A stretch of 8,602 nucleotides of DNA from Candidatus Dadabacteria bacterium (GCA_022564935.1 JADFKM010000070.1:1-8602); one strand, 5' to 3'; shown: positions 1 to 6,248, counted from the first letter of the stretch. The notes: generated by a model from the letters alone, not told the origin. Made by a program: numbers and translations.

Positions 1-174
1 GGTCTGTTCAATATCGTGACGGGGATAACCCTTGGGATTCCTATGGCCGTCCAACCCATGAAGGCGATAGCTATAGTGGCGTTTTCATCCACAGCCGTGG
101 GATTTGTCGTAGGGCTTGTGCTCGCCTATCTTCTTCGTCTTGGAACATTTAAAATTGAGAGAGGGAGCGGCTAA
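1..174 (+). CDS. MOT1-family molybdate/sulfate transporter, partial (5' end outside window)
   Basis: The open frame entering the window ends at a TAA at 172-174 and gives 57 residues. It contains FNIVTG, then GIPMAVQPMKAIA, the signature of the first half of MOT1-type (SulP-related) molybdate/sulfate permeases, which are inner-membrane proteins of about 400 residues or more. A hydrophobic helix (AVGFVVGLVLAYLL) and a short basic tail follow. In the family the QPMKA motif lies in the first repeat, roughly 300 residues before the C-terminus; here the stop comes after about 38 more residues, and the last helix resembles the normal final helix. This suggests an internal deletion or misjoin. The gene lies 44 bp before mobA on the same strand, which fits molybdate uptake. 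Family assignment is fairly sure; integrity is doubtful. Confidence 0.65.
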   Translation, partial: GLFNIVTGITLGIPMAVQPMKAIAIVAFSSTAVGFVVGLVLAYLLRLGTFKIERGSG

Positions 175-218
175 TAGACGTTTAAATAACGGTTTATTCC
201 TCAAAGAGGGGTTTTAAC

Positions 219-818
219 ATGGTTGCCGGGGTGATTCTGGCGGGCGGTGGATCAAAACGGTTCGGCTCCGACAAGAGATATTACAGGCTTAATGGGAAGA
301 CCCTAATTGAGGCGTGCTGCGATAAAATAAACGAGGTGTGCGAAAATAACTACATCGTTGCGGACAAAGATTTTTCAGACCAACGGTCCTATGCCCATGG
401 TTTTACAGTTCTTAGAGACTTGGAGGATGGTAAGGGGCCGCTTATGGGTGTTTATACCGCTCTATCGCATATAGTTGAGGAAGGTTGTCTCGTTATTCCG
501 GTGGATATGCCTGGGCTCAGTGTGTCTTTGCTCAAATACATTAAGTCACAGGCCCCCCTGTTTGATCTTGCAATCCCCTCTGGTGATGAGCTTTTCCCCT
601 TGCCCGGGTACTACTCGAAAGAACTTCTCCCCCTTATAGTGTCTTCTTTTGAAGGCGATGATTTCTCACTCAAGGCTCTCGTAGGGCGGGCTGAGGAGAG
701 CGTGGAATTGAAGGTGCTCAGGATATCATTCGAAAAGATTAAAAAATTCGGCGCTCCGCAGAAGGTTTTGTTCAACATTAACATGGAAAATGATGTCGAA
801 AAATTTCAAGGATCATAG
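219..818 (+). CDS. mobA: Molybdenum cofactor guanylyltransferase (MobA)
   Basis: This 199-residue cytoplasmic enzyme would transfer GMP from GTP to Mo-molybdopterin, giving the bis-MGD form used by DMSO reductase-family enzymes. The N-terminus has the nucleotide-binding signature LAGGGSKRFGSDK (residues 7-19) with the conserved Lys19. Further family marks are LRDLEDGKGPLMGVYTAL (65-82, the GPLxG loop) and a DMPGL metal-binding motif (96-100). Length matches the family. The ATG at 219 follows a purine-rich AAAGAGGGG at 203-211. It sits between the transporter fragment and moaE in a same-strand Moco cluster. The C-terminal half is less conserved, as is usual. A related nucleotidyltransferase such as MocA is less likely because of the context and the GPLMG and DMP motifs. 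Confidence 0.88.
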   Translation: MVAGVILAGGGSKRFGSDKRYYRLNGKTLIEACCDKINEVCENNYIVADKDFSDQRSYAHGFTVLRDLEDGKGPLMGVYTALSHIVEEGCLVIPVDMPGLSVSLLKYIKSQAPLFDLAIPSGDELFPLPGYYSKELLPLIVSSFEGDDFSLKALVGRAEESVELKVLRISFEKIKKFGAPQKVLFNINMENDVEKFQGS

Positions 819-853
819 GGAGAATAATTATAATAAACGTTGGTGGCATAAAG

Positions 854-1300
854 TTGAATATGAGTGAAAACTACCTTACGAAAGAAAAAATTGACGATTT
901 ACAGCCACGAAAATTTATGCGGGTTGATGTCGGTTCCTGCGGTTCAATGTTCGTGTTTAAGGGTATTGTAAGGAGAGACAAAACTGAGAAAGGTTTTGTT
1001 AAAGAAATATTTTATGAAGTATATGAAGAAATGGCTGAGAACGAAATAGGCAAGGTAAAACACGACGCATTGAATAAGTTTAAAGTAGAAGACATATACC
1101 TAAAGCATAGAATCGGGAGAGTAAGAGTAGGAGAAGTGTCACTTCTTGTTGCAATTCTCTCCGCCCACAGAAAGAGTGGAATCGAGGCCATAGACTACAT
1201 CATTGACGAAGTAAAATTTAAAGTTCCGATCTGGAAGAAGGAAATTTTTGAAGACGGCTCCTATCGATGGAGGGAAGACAATGCTCGATATAAGCGATAA
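854..1300 (+). CDS. moaE: Molybdopterin synthase catalytic (large) subunit MoaE
   Basis: MoaE, with the thiocarboxylated small subunit MoaD, inserts the two dithiolene sulfurs into cyclic pyranopterin monophosphate to make molybdopterin. Visible motifs (TTG-start numbering) are GIVRR (37-41), YEVYEEMAE (54-62), HRIGRVRVGEVSLLVAILSA (85-104) followed by HR, and IDEVKFKVPIWKKE (117-130). Lys121 and Lys128 match the two catalytic lysines of the family. The 148-residue length is normal. The start is ambiguous: TTG at 854 has GGTGG 7 bp upstream, while the in-frame ATG at 860 has poorer spacing; only two residues differ. Its 3' end overlaps moaCB by 20 bp, suggesting coupled translation. No moaD is visible in the window, so the partner must be elsewhere. 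Confidence 0.93.
   Translation: MNMSENYLTKEKIDDLQPRKFMRVDVGSCGSMFVFKGIVRRDKTEKGFVKEIFYEVYEEMAENEIGKVKHDALNKFKVEDIYLKHRIGRVRVGEVSLLVAILSAHRKSGIEAIDYIIDEVKFKVPIWKKEIFEDGSYRWREDNARYKR
1269..1274 (+). promoter_or_regulatory. Ribosome binding site fixing the moaCB start
   Basis: GGAGGG lies 6 bp before the ATG at 1281, inside the end of moaE. It favours 1281 over the upstream in-frame TTG at 1248, which would add 11 residues not typical of MoaC; MoaC proteins usually begin close to the MLDIS-type segment found here. Confidence 0.8.
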
Positions 1301-2192
1301 GATAACCACCCTTCGCATAGCAAGGGCCCGTGCCGTTGTGAGGGTATCTGAAGAAACTATACAGAAAATACTAAATTGTGAAGTCCCAAAGGGGGATGTG
1401 ATAAAAATAGCAAAAACTTATGCGATTGTGAGGGCAAAAAAAACTCCCGAGCTTATTCCGTTTTGTCATAACATACCTGTGGAATGGGTGGATTCGGATG
1501 TCAGGATTGAAGGTAGTCGGATCATGATTGAAGTAACTGCCAAAACCACTTATAAGACGGGATGTGAAATGGAGGCACTGACGGGAGCGTGCTGCACGGC
1601 CCTTACGGTGTATGATATGTTAAAGCCGATAGACAAGGATATTGAGATACTCTCGGTTAAACTGGTGGATAAAGAAGGCGGCAAATCTGAGTTCCGAGAA
1701 GAGATCCCTGAAGAGTTCAGGGCAGGAGTTTTGGTCGTTTCCGATTCCGTATTCGCCGGAAAGAAGAAAGACAGCGCAGGACAAAATATTTTGAAAAAAC
1801 TGGAAGAAATCGGTGTTGGGGATACAGAATACAAGATTGTTCCTGATGAGGTAGAACAAATAAGGGAAGAGGTTAGCGGGTGGTGTGATAGAGGGTTTCA
1901 GCTTGTAATTACGACGGGAGACACCGGCCTTTCGCCGAGGGACTCGACGCCGGAGGGCGGTTCGCCCTCTTATTGAAAAGGAGATTCCTGGCATTATGGA
2001 AGCCGCAAGGAGCTACGGGCAGGAGCGAACCCCATACTCCATGCTTTCCAGAGGCATCGCCGGCTTGAGGGGCAAGACGCTTATAATAACTCTTCCGGGC
2101 TCATCGAGGGGGCTAAGGAGTCCATGGACGGGCTTTTCCCCTATGTCCTCCATCTTTTCAAAATGCTCGAAGGCGGAAGGTATAAGGGCTAG
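1281..2192 (+). pseudogene. moaCB: Fused MoaC-MoaB gene, interrupted by two compensating 1-base frameshifts
   Basis: Residues 1-140 are MoaC (cyclic pyranopterin monophosphate synthase), with KKTPELIPFCH (53-63), GCEMEALTG (94-102), YDMLK (111-115) and KEGGKS (131-136); the catalytic His, Glu and Lys positions look intact. From about residue 147 a MoaB/MogA-type domain follows (AGVLVVSDSVFAG, then [15 protein letters not shown]), the domain that adenylylates molybdopterin. Such MoaC/MoaB fusions are known. The frame breaks at GGG 1955-1957 (one G too many) and stops at 1974-1976. The downstream sequence in the +1 frame reads [18 protein letters not shown] through LPGSSRG, and after the G5 run at 2108-2112 (one G too few) the original frame resumes with [20 protein letters not shown] up to TAG 2190-2192. 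Restored length is 303 codons, normal for the fusion. The MoaC part could still be made. Both indels are in G runs, so sequence error is as likely as true decay. Confidence 0.82.
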
Positions 2193-2216
2193 AATCACTG
2201 TGGGGCCGTATTAATA

Positions 2217-3407
2217 ATGATAACCGTTAAGAAGGCTAAAGAGCTGCTCACACGAAACGTCGACATACTTGAGTCCCGCGTTGAAGGTTTAGTTGACGCC
2301 TTGGGCTGCGCTCTTGCCGAGGACGTTTTTTCTCCGGTAGACCTCCCGCCCTTTACCTGCTCTGCCATGGACGGATACGCCGTGCGTTCCTCCGATGTTC
2401 GAAGCACAAAGGGAGCGAAATTGAAAATCAGGGGAGAGATAAGAGCGGGTGATTCTAAGAACATAACTGTGGAGAAAGGCGAGGCCGTAAGGGTGCTTAC
2501 GGGAGCGCCAGTCCCATCGGGGGCCGACTGTGTCGTAATGCAGGAATATACTCAGCTAGAGGACTGTTTTGTTCTCGTAAAAACCGGTGTAGGGAAAGGG
2601 GAGAACATACGGACTAAGGGAGAAGAAATCAGACGGGGGAGAAAGGTTCTAGACGCTGGAACGGTTCTCAATCCCGCCGTAATTGGGTTTCTCTCTATCA
2701 TGGGTTTTGACAAAGTAAGGGCCATAAGAAAACCGTCGGTCAGTGTAATAGTGACGGGGACTGAGATAACGAAGCCCGGAACTGCGCTGAAACCGGGGAA
2801 GGTGTACGATTCCAACTCTTTTTCCCTTTGTTCCGCTTTGAAGGGGATGGGTATTAATAAAATAGCAGTTAAAAGAGTGGGAGATGAGTTTAGTTTGATT
2901 CAAGAGGTTTTCGAGAAAGCGGTTTCCGGATCGGATGTCGTTGTTTTCAGCGGGGGCATTTCGGTGGGTAAATACGATTTTGTGAGAGAGCTTTTTGATA
3001 AAGTGGGAGTAGAAACGGTGTTTTATAAAGTTAAGCAGAAGCCCGGGAAGCCGCTCTATTTCGGAAGATATAAGGGCAAGCCGGTCTTCGGATTACCAGG
3101 CAACCCCGTTTCCTCTCTCGTCTGCTTTTACGAGTATGTTTACCCCGTTGTTCGCAAGATGTTGGGCCTTTATCCGGTGTTTCTGGATGAAAAAACCCTG
3201 ACTTTGGGAAAAGAGGTAACGGATAAAGCCGGAAGGGTCAACTTTTTAAGGGCAAGGGCGTATAGGGACACCGTCATGCCGCTCGTGCCTCAACAGTCCC
3301 ATATGCTTTCGGCGTTTGCCGAGGCGAATTGCTTATTAGTCGTTCCTGAGAACAGGAAATTTTTGAGAAAGGGAGAGAAAGTAAAGGTTCACAACCTACC
3401 CCTGTAA
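2217..3407 (+). CDS. moeA: Molybdopterin molybdenumtransferase (MoeA)
   Basis: MoeA inserts molybdate into adenylylated molybdopterin, releasing Mo-molybdopterin; it acts as a cytoplasmic dimer. The 396-residue protein carries the expected blocks in order: LPPFTCSAMDGYAVRS (43-58), VRVLTGAPVPSGADCVVMQE (91-110), GENIRTKGEEIRRG (128-141), the MPT-binding-domain segment VIVTGTEI (177-184), YDSNS (197-201), SGGISVGKYD (245-254) and FGLPGNPVSS (291-300), then a C-terminal beta domain. Length is typical. The ATG at 2217 follows the moaCB stop by 24 bp and has only a weak upstream purine stretch (GTGGGG, 12 bp away), so translation may depend partly on the upstream gene. Unlike its neighbour moaCB it is uninterrupted. 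It is the last recognisable gene of the Moco cluster. Confidence 0.95.
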   Translation: MITVKKAKELLTRNVDILESRVEGLVDALGCALAEDVFSPVDLPPFTCSAMDGYAVRSSDVRSTKGAKLKIRGEIRAGDSKNITVEKGEAVRVLTGAPVPSGADCVVMQEYTQLEDCFVLVKTGVGKGENIRTKGEEIRRGRKVLDAGTVLNPAVIGFLSIMGFDKVRAIRKPSVSVIVTGTEITKPGTALKPGKVYDSNSFSLCSALKGMGINKIAVKRVGDEFSLIQEVFEKAVSGSDVVVFSGGISVGKYDFVRELFDKVGVETVFYKVKQKPGKPLYFGRYKGKPVFGLPGNPVSSLVCFYEYVYPVVRKMLGLYPVFLDEKTLTLGKEVTDKAGRVNFLRARAYRDTVMPLVPQQSHMLSAFAEANCLLVVPENRKFLRKGEKVKVHNLPL

Positions 3408-3732
3408 TATCGATTAACATATCCGAAACTTGTATATTTGAGTTTCTGCAACCCCGTTTAGTGCGCTCCCCCTAATCGGCTTCCTTTTATTTTTACATTC
3501 ACTCTGACGGCTCTGCGTTCAAATAAATTTGTCGTGAAGCCCCCTCTTGACTTTCCCCCTTTCGAACCCTTAACTGTAATATGTCTGGCTACGGTTCTAC
3601 TCGCTTTTTAACACAAAACAACTCACTTCAACACTTGTCGAAATATAAATCAGATCTCGTAACATACTGTAATATAGGGATTTTACGCTCCTTTACACAT
3701 CGCCACACAATTATTCTCAAATGGGTTGAGTA
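3408..3732. other. A+T-rich intergenic stretch after moeA with no supported gene
   Basis: The stretch separates the Moco operon from the block that starts at the repeat at 3733. Short open frames here lack ribosome binding sites and recognisable sequence. It contains three copies of CTGTAATAT (3402-3410, 3574-3582, 3667-3675), the last two sharing ACTGTAATAT. The stem GAAACT/AGTTTC (3425-3446, 10-base loop) lies 17 bp after the moeA stop but has no T run, so it is at best a weak terminator or RNA-end hairpin. Confidence 0.5.
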
Positions 3733-3859
3733 CCATTCGCAAACGGATGCACGTAGGCCGAAAACAAACGGCAGATGCGGCGGAGAGAGGCAGTTTTAGC
3801 GGCGTTGGGCGCAGTCCTTTATCTGCCAGCGCAAAAGGCTGCCGTCAGCCTCCTCAGCG
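3733..3859. repeat. 127-bp perfect direct repeat, copy 1
   Basis: Identical over its whole length to 8476-8602. It covers the last sense codon and stop of the small membrane-protein gene (3854-3859), its terminator (3833-3851), and about 100 bp of non-coding sequence. Inside are two direct CAAACGG heptamers (in GCAAACGGATGC and ACAAACGGCAGATGC). The left boundary at 3733 is sharp: the two bases before it (TA) differ from those before copy 2 (AC). Confidence 0.95.
3833..3851 (-). terminator. Rho-independent terminator of the small membrane-protein gene
   Basis: On the minus strand the stem AGGCTG/CAGCCT with loop ACGG is followed by a short T run (TTTT including the last stem base), starting 2 bases after the TGA of the gene at 3854-4153. 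Position and orientation fit; the T run is short, so efficiency is uncertain. Confidence 0.65.
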
Positions 3860-4153
3860 CTTCACCGGGCTCTGGAACTCGCCGCCGGCTTCTCCGGCAC
3901 CCTGCTCTTGAGGGGGCTCCTCTGGGGCCCCTTCCGTTTTGGCTTGTGCGGTTTCTTGCGGCGCGGCGGAGCTCTGGAACTCGCTTCCCGTCGTCACCGA
4001 TGCGTCCCCCCCCGGTGGTTGAGCCGAGCCCTCAGCTTGCTCTCCGGGCGAGGCTTCGTTGCCGGCATCGGTGACATTGGTAAGAAAGAGAATCAAGCCG
4101 AACACCACAAGCAGGGCTACGACAATTATTATTATCACCAACTCAGCGCTCAT
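3854..4153 (-). CDS. Small single-pass membrane protein with low-complexity Pro/Glu/Ala/Gln tail
   Basis: I do not recognise this 99-residue protein. Residues 5-25 (LVIIIIVVALLVVFGLILFL) form one uncleaved-type hydrophobic helix, and the rest is a hydrophilic, disordered-looking tail rich in Gly, Pro, Glu, Ala, Gln and Ser, probably exposed on one side of the membrane. The tail carries an internal repeat, GSEFQSS and GGEFQSP, encoded by the same 14-bp DNA word at 3869-3882 and 3971-3984. AGGAGG 7 bp upstream of the ATG at 4153 is a strong ribosome binding site, and a terminator follows the stop, so this is a complete single-gene unit. The high G+C of the tail differs from the flanking intergenic DNA. 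The last codon and stop lie inside the 127-bp repeat, so another copy of the gene may follow beyond the window. Function is unknown. Confidence 0.75.
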   Translation of the reverse strand: MSAELVIIIIVVALLVVFGLILFLTNVTDAGNEASPGEQAEGSAQPPGGDASVTTGSEFQSSAAPQETAQAKTEGAPEEPPQEQGAGEAGGEFQSPVKR

Positions 4154-4329
4154 CTTTTCTCCTCCTGTGGAGTATTAAATAGTGGCAATATGGACGAAAA
4201 ATGGTGTAAGTATATGTAAAGTGCCCATATTTTGCTTTTTAAGGGTTAAATCAACACCGTACTATCCAATACTTACTCCAAAAGTCCTAAAGAGTCAATA
4301 ACATTTTCGCATATTAGGCCAATAAACTT
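4154..4329. other. Non-coding region upstream of the small membrane-protein gene
   Basis: No gene is visible. It must hold the minus-strand promoter of the gene at 3854-4153, but I find no clear -35/-10 pair. A 7-bp inverted repeat (AATATGG 4187-4193, CCATATT 4225-4231) is the only structure noted and may be chance. Confidence 0.4.
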
Positions 4330-4351
4330 GAAAAATCCCCTTATACAGGGG
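4330..4351 (-). terminator. Rho-independent terminator with no annotated gene upstream
   Basis: On the minus strand the stem CCCCT/AGGGG (loop GTATA) is followed by ATTTTT. This is a good terminator shape, but no credible minus-strand protein gene ends here. It either ends a small RNA made from about 4500-4352 or insulates the downstream membrane-protein gene. Confidence 0.7.
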
Positions 4352-4500
4352 TAGAACCGCTAAGGAGCGTGTATTGTGGCTTCGTCGGCTTAGAGTACGG
4401 AGGTATGGATGGGCGCCGTGCTGCTGCCCGCCTTAGCTGCGGGGCTAAGGATTGCCGGGCGAAGAACGGGAGCGTTGCGGAGTTAGGTAGAGGAGGGATT
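4352..4500 (-). ncRNA. Candidate structured small RNA (unassigned family)
   Basis: The segment folds strongly and has no convincing protein gene. Its core is a 12-bp helix: GCCCG 4426-4430 with CGGGC 4456-4460, and CCTTAGC 4431-4437 with GCTAAGG 4444-4450, with a 6-base loop and one 5-base bulge. A possible closing helix pairs AACCGC 4355-4360 with GCGGAGTT 4477-4484 (one bulged A). The minus-strand terminator at 4330-4351 follows at once, which sets the likely strand. A minus-strand promoter could lie near 4515-4550 (TATATT/TATTAT) but no -35 is clear. I could not match it to 6S, SRP, RNase P or tmRNA. The 68-codon Pro/Arg-rich minus frame over it lacks a ribosome binding site. The 5' end is a guess. 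Confidence 0.35.
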
Positions 4501-4528
4501 GACATTAAGACCCTAATGGATAGATAAT
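4499..4528 (+). promoter_or_regulatory. Near-consensus sigma70-type promoter for the 92-aa gene
   Basis: TTGACA (4499-4504) and GATAAT (4523-4528) are separated by 18 bp. The predicted start is near 4535, about 40 bases before the ATG at 4574. It is the best promoter match I see in the window. Confidence 0.7.
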
Positions 4529-4573
4529 ATAAAGCAGTTGTACACATTTACTTAAAGTAAGGGGGAACGAGTA

Positions 4574-4852
4574 ATGTACTGTGATAAATGTGGGAAATCC
4601 GTTTACATGTCGAACAGCGCAAGAACCCTTCAGTACATAGTTGAGTACGGCAGGCTCCCCGAACAGAACGAGTTCACGACCTTTACAAAGAGCGGGGACC
4701 GCCACCTGCTTCCCGTCGATGACTGCCAGGGCTCTCCGTCCAGATACCAGTACCTTGAAGGCATGTCCAGGGACCCGCGAGGAGGCGTCTACAACGATGA
4801 TTTGGAGAGAAAGTACCGCGAGGCCTATAAAATACTTAAAGACCTGACCTGA
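4574..4852 (+). CDS. Small CxxC protein of unknown function (92 aa)
   Basis: The family is not recognised. The N-terminus MYCDKCGK has a CxxC pair (Cys3, Cys6) like half of a zinc ribbon; His44 and Cys51 could complete a metal site, but this is speculation. The middle is polar and the C-terminus (residues about 76-92) looks like an amphipathic helix rich in Lys, Glu and Tyr. There is no signal peptide or membrane helix, so it is probably cytoplasmic. TAAGGGGG at 4558-4565 gives a good ribosome binding site 8 bp before the ATG, and a strong promoter lies upstream, so expression is likely. It is the only well-supported plus-strand gene in the right half of the window and converges on the minus-strand pair ending at 4984. 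Confidence 0.7.
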   Translation: MYCDKCGKSVYMSNSARTLQYIVEYGRLPEQNEFTTFTKSGDRHLLPVDDCQGSPSRYQYLEGMSRDPRGGVYNDDLERKYREAYKILKDLT

Positions 4853-4983
4853 GGCGAAAAACCTGCCCAAAAGAAGCTTTTTATTTCGAGAGAAATGATT
4901 CGGCCGGTAATTGGGCGGGGGCACCCTCTGCGAAGGATACCCCTCACCTCACTGATTTCGACCTTCTATATATCAAAACCGGC
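4853..4983. other. Convergent intergenic region with a stem-loop
   Basis: Between two genes facing each other. Read on the minus strand, GGGGTATCC pairs with GGGTGCCCC (about 4918-4943, loop of 8, two G-U pairs), but no T run follows, so it is not a standard terminator. No clear plus-strand terminator was found for the 92-aa gene. Confidence 0.35.
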
Positions 4984-5181
4984 CTATTCCCAATCCACCG
5001 TATAATCGGCCGCATCCGGCGGCAGGGTCTTGAGCCACTTGGAGCTGTCGTACTGCGACGGCCCGAAGATAATGGCCAGGTTGGCTATTATGATCCCCTG
5101 TACGGGGTTGCCCGTAGCTTTAGCCCTTTTCTCGATCAGGGCATAGATGGGATCCGGTATGTTTAGTGTAATTTCAGCCAT
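4984..5181 (-). CDS. Small ribbon-helix-helix-like protein (65 aa)
   Basis: The N-terminal EITLNIPDPIYALIEKRAKA followed by TGNPVQGIIIANLAIIFG has the pattern of a ribbon-helix-helix DNA-binding fold: a beta strand (ITLNIP), then two helices. The short C-terminal tail (residues 41-65) is acidic and aromatic and is of unknown role. AGGAGGTT at 5191-5198 precedes the ATG at 5181, a strong though slightly distant site. It lies 44 bp downstream of the nitroreductase gene on the same strand with no terminator between, so the two are probably co-transcribed, and it might regulate that operon. An antitoxin is another possibility, but no toxin-like gene is adjacent. The fold is inferred from pattern only. 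Confidence 0.7.
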   Translation of the reverse strand: MAEITLNIPDPIYALIEKRAKATGNPVQGIIIANLAIIFGPSQYDSSKWLKTLPPDAADYTVDWE

Positions 5182-5225
5182 ATTTTACAGAACCTCCTGT
5201 GCTTATTTAAACGAAATGCCAAAGA

Positions 5226-6248
5226 TCAGTCCGCCTCGCCTATACCCTTTTCTTTCCTGTACTGATCCAGCACTTCCCTCTTGACCGTAGGTACCAGCTT
5301 GTAGGTCTCTTCTGCTCCGGAAGCAACGGTGCCCTTCACATCACCCTCGGAAAGCTTCTCCAGCCTGGGGTCGCCCATCTTGTCTCCAACCGTCGAGGGC
5401 GCAAGCTTCCAGTCCGTGAGCCATTCGTCTCCCAGACCCATCTTCTTTGTAAGGGTGTTGATCTCCTCGAGCCTTCCGGGAAGGGGCCCGGGCGCCTGAA
5501 TTAGGCTTAGCTCTTCGAGGAGCTTAACCGTAGCTTCGTCCCTTTGGAACGGGTTCCCGACCTTTCTCTCGAAGAACATCTTCTCGAACGGGGGCCTCGA
5601 GCGCGTGCCTCCGCCGTCCATTTTTTCCGCCGGATATCCGACGGTCATCAGCCAGCAGAAAACGTAGGTGTCGGGAAGATTGAGGTACTTCTTGGTGTTC
5701 CTCCTGGCTCCGCCGCTGGCGCCGTTGAGACAGCTGCCCAACCCAAGCGAAGTTGCGGCGATTATTGCGTTCTGAATGGCGTTTCCAAGATCGATAGCGG
5801 CCAGCCGGTGCATAATAGCATCCGGCAGGATCGCGGGCAGTGGGAACATCCTCCCAACCCTGTCGTACTCCCATCCGTGGGCCTTGTCGAGCGCCCCAGT
5901 TCTCAGGAGGTCGTGAATAGACTGACCCTGGTAGTCGTATCCGGCCAGGTCGTAGCACCAGAAAATCAGTATCGGGGCCATCTGAGTCGTTATCTGACTC
6001 CAGTCTGAGATGAACTCCCAAATATCAGGGTCCTCCTCCCTGTAGCAAACTATAGCTCTCTGACCGTTGAAATTGCCCGCGGAAGGGGAAATCCTGGCGG
6101 CCTCCAGCATCGTCTGCACTTTCCATTTCTCGACGGGCTTGTTCGGCTCGTACCATCTTAAAGACCTTCTCGTGCCGATAGCGTCCAGCGCGCTCAACTG
6201 GCTTACCTCGCTGGCAGCGGGCACTCCTTCTGTTAACAGTCTGCTCAT
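5226..6248 (-). CDS. Nitroreductase-family flavoprotein with C-terminal extension (340 aa)
   Basis: Residues about 20-225 match the FMN-dependent nitroreductase fold: RRSLRWYEPNKPVEKWKVQ (27-45, FMN phosphate contact region), MLEAARISPSAGNFNGQRAI (47-66), and near the end SLGLGSCLNGAS (167-178) and LMTVGYPAEK (200-209). Family members usually run about 170-220 residues and use NAD(P)H to reduce nitro compounds, quinones or flavins; some have other roles such as dehalogenation or dehydrogenation. Here about 110 extra residues follow, hydrophilic and rich in Lys, Glu and Gly, with no motif I recognise, so the substrate cannot be guessed. There is no signal peptide; it is probably cytoplasmic. 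AGGAGG (6258-6263) lies 9 bp before the ATG at 6248. A promoter flanked by palindromes lies upstream, and the 65-aa ribbon-helix-helix-like gene follows. Confidence 0.85.
   Translation of the reverse strand: MSRLLTEGVPAASEVSQLSALDAIGTRRSLRWYEPNKPVEKWKVQTMLEAARISPSAGNFNGQRAIVCYREEDPDIWEFISDWSQITTQMAPILIFWCYDLAGYDYQGQSIHDLLRTGALDKAHGWEYDRVGRMFPLPAILPDAIMHRLAAIDLGNAIQNAIIAATSLGLGSCLNGASGGARRNTKKYLNLPDTYVFCWLMTVGYPAEKMDGGGTRSRPPFEKMFFERKVGNPFQRDEATVKLLEELSLIQAPGPLPGRLEEINTLTKKMGLGDEWLTDWKLAPSTVGDKMGDPRLEKLSEGDVKGTVASGAEETYKLVPTVKREVLDQYRKEKGIGEAD

Noticed and set aside
1955-2112. Programmed frameshifting in moaCB
   Set aside because: No slippery heptamer of the usual type; two opposite 1-base changes in G runs are better explained by error or mutation.
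3402-3675. CTGTAATAT triplet as a CRISPR-like or iteron array
   Set aside because: Only three 9-bp copies at irregular spacing in A+T-rich DNA; likely chance.
3581-3799. Plus-strand 72-codon frame in the intergenic stretch
   Set aside because: No ribosome binding site, unlike any family I know, and it runs into the direct repeat.
3775-4219. Two overlapping plus-strand frames opposite the small membrane-protein gene
   Set aside because: Antisense shadows caused by the G+C-rich tail; the minus gene has the ribosome binding site, membrane helix and terminator.
4352-4500. Assignment of the folded segment to 6S RNA, SRP RNA or tmRNA
   Set aside because: None of the conserved sequence marks of these RNAs could be seen, so it was left as an unassigned candidate.
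4341-4547. Minus-strand 68-codon Pro/Arg-rich frame
   Set aside because: No ribosome binding site; it overlaps the folded segment and its stop region lies in the terminator stem.
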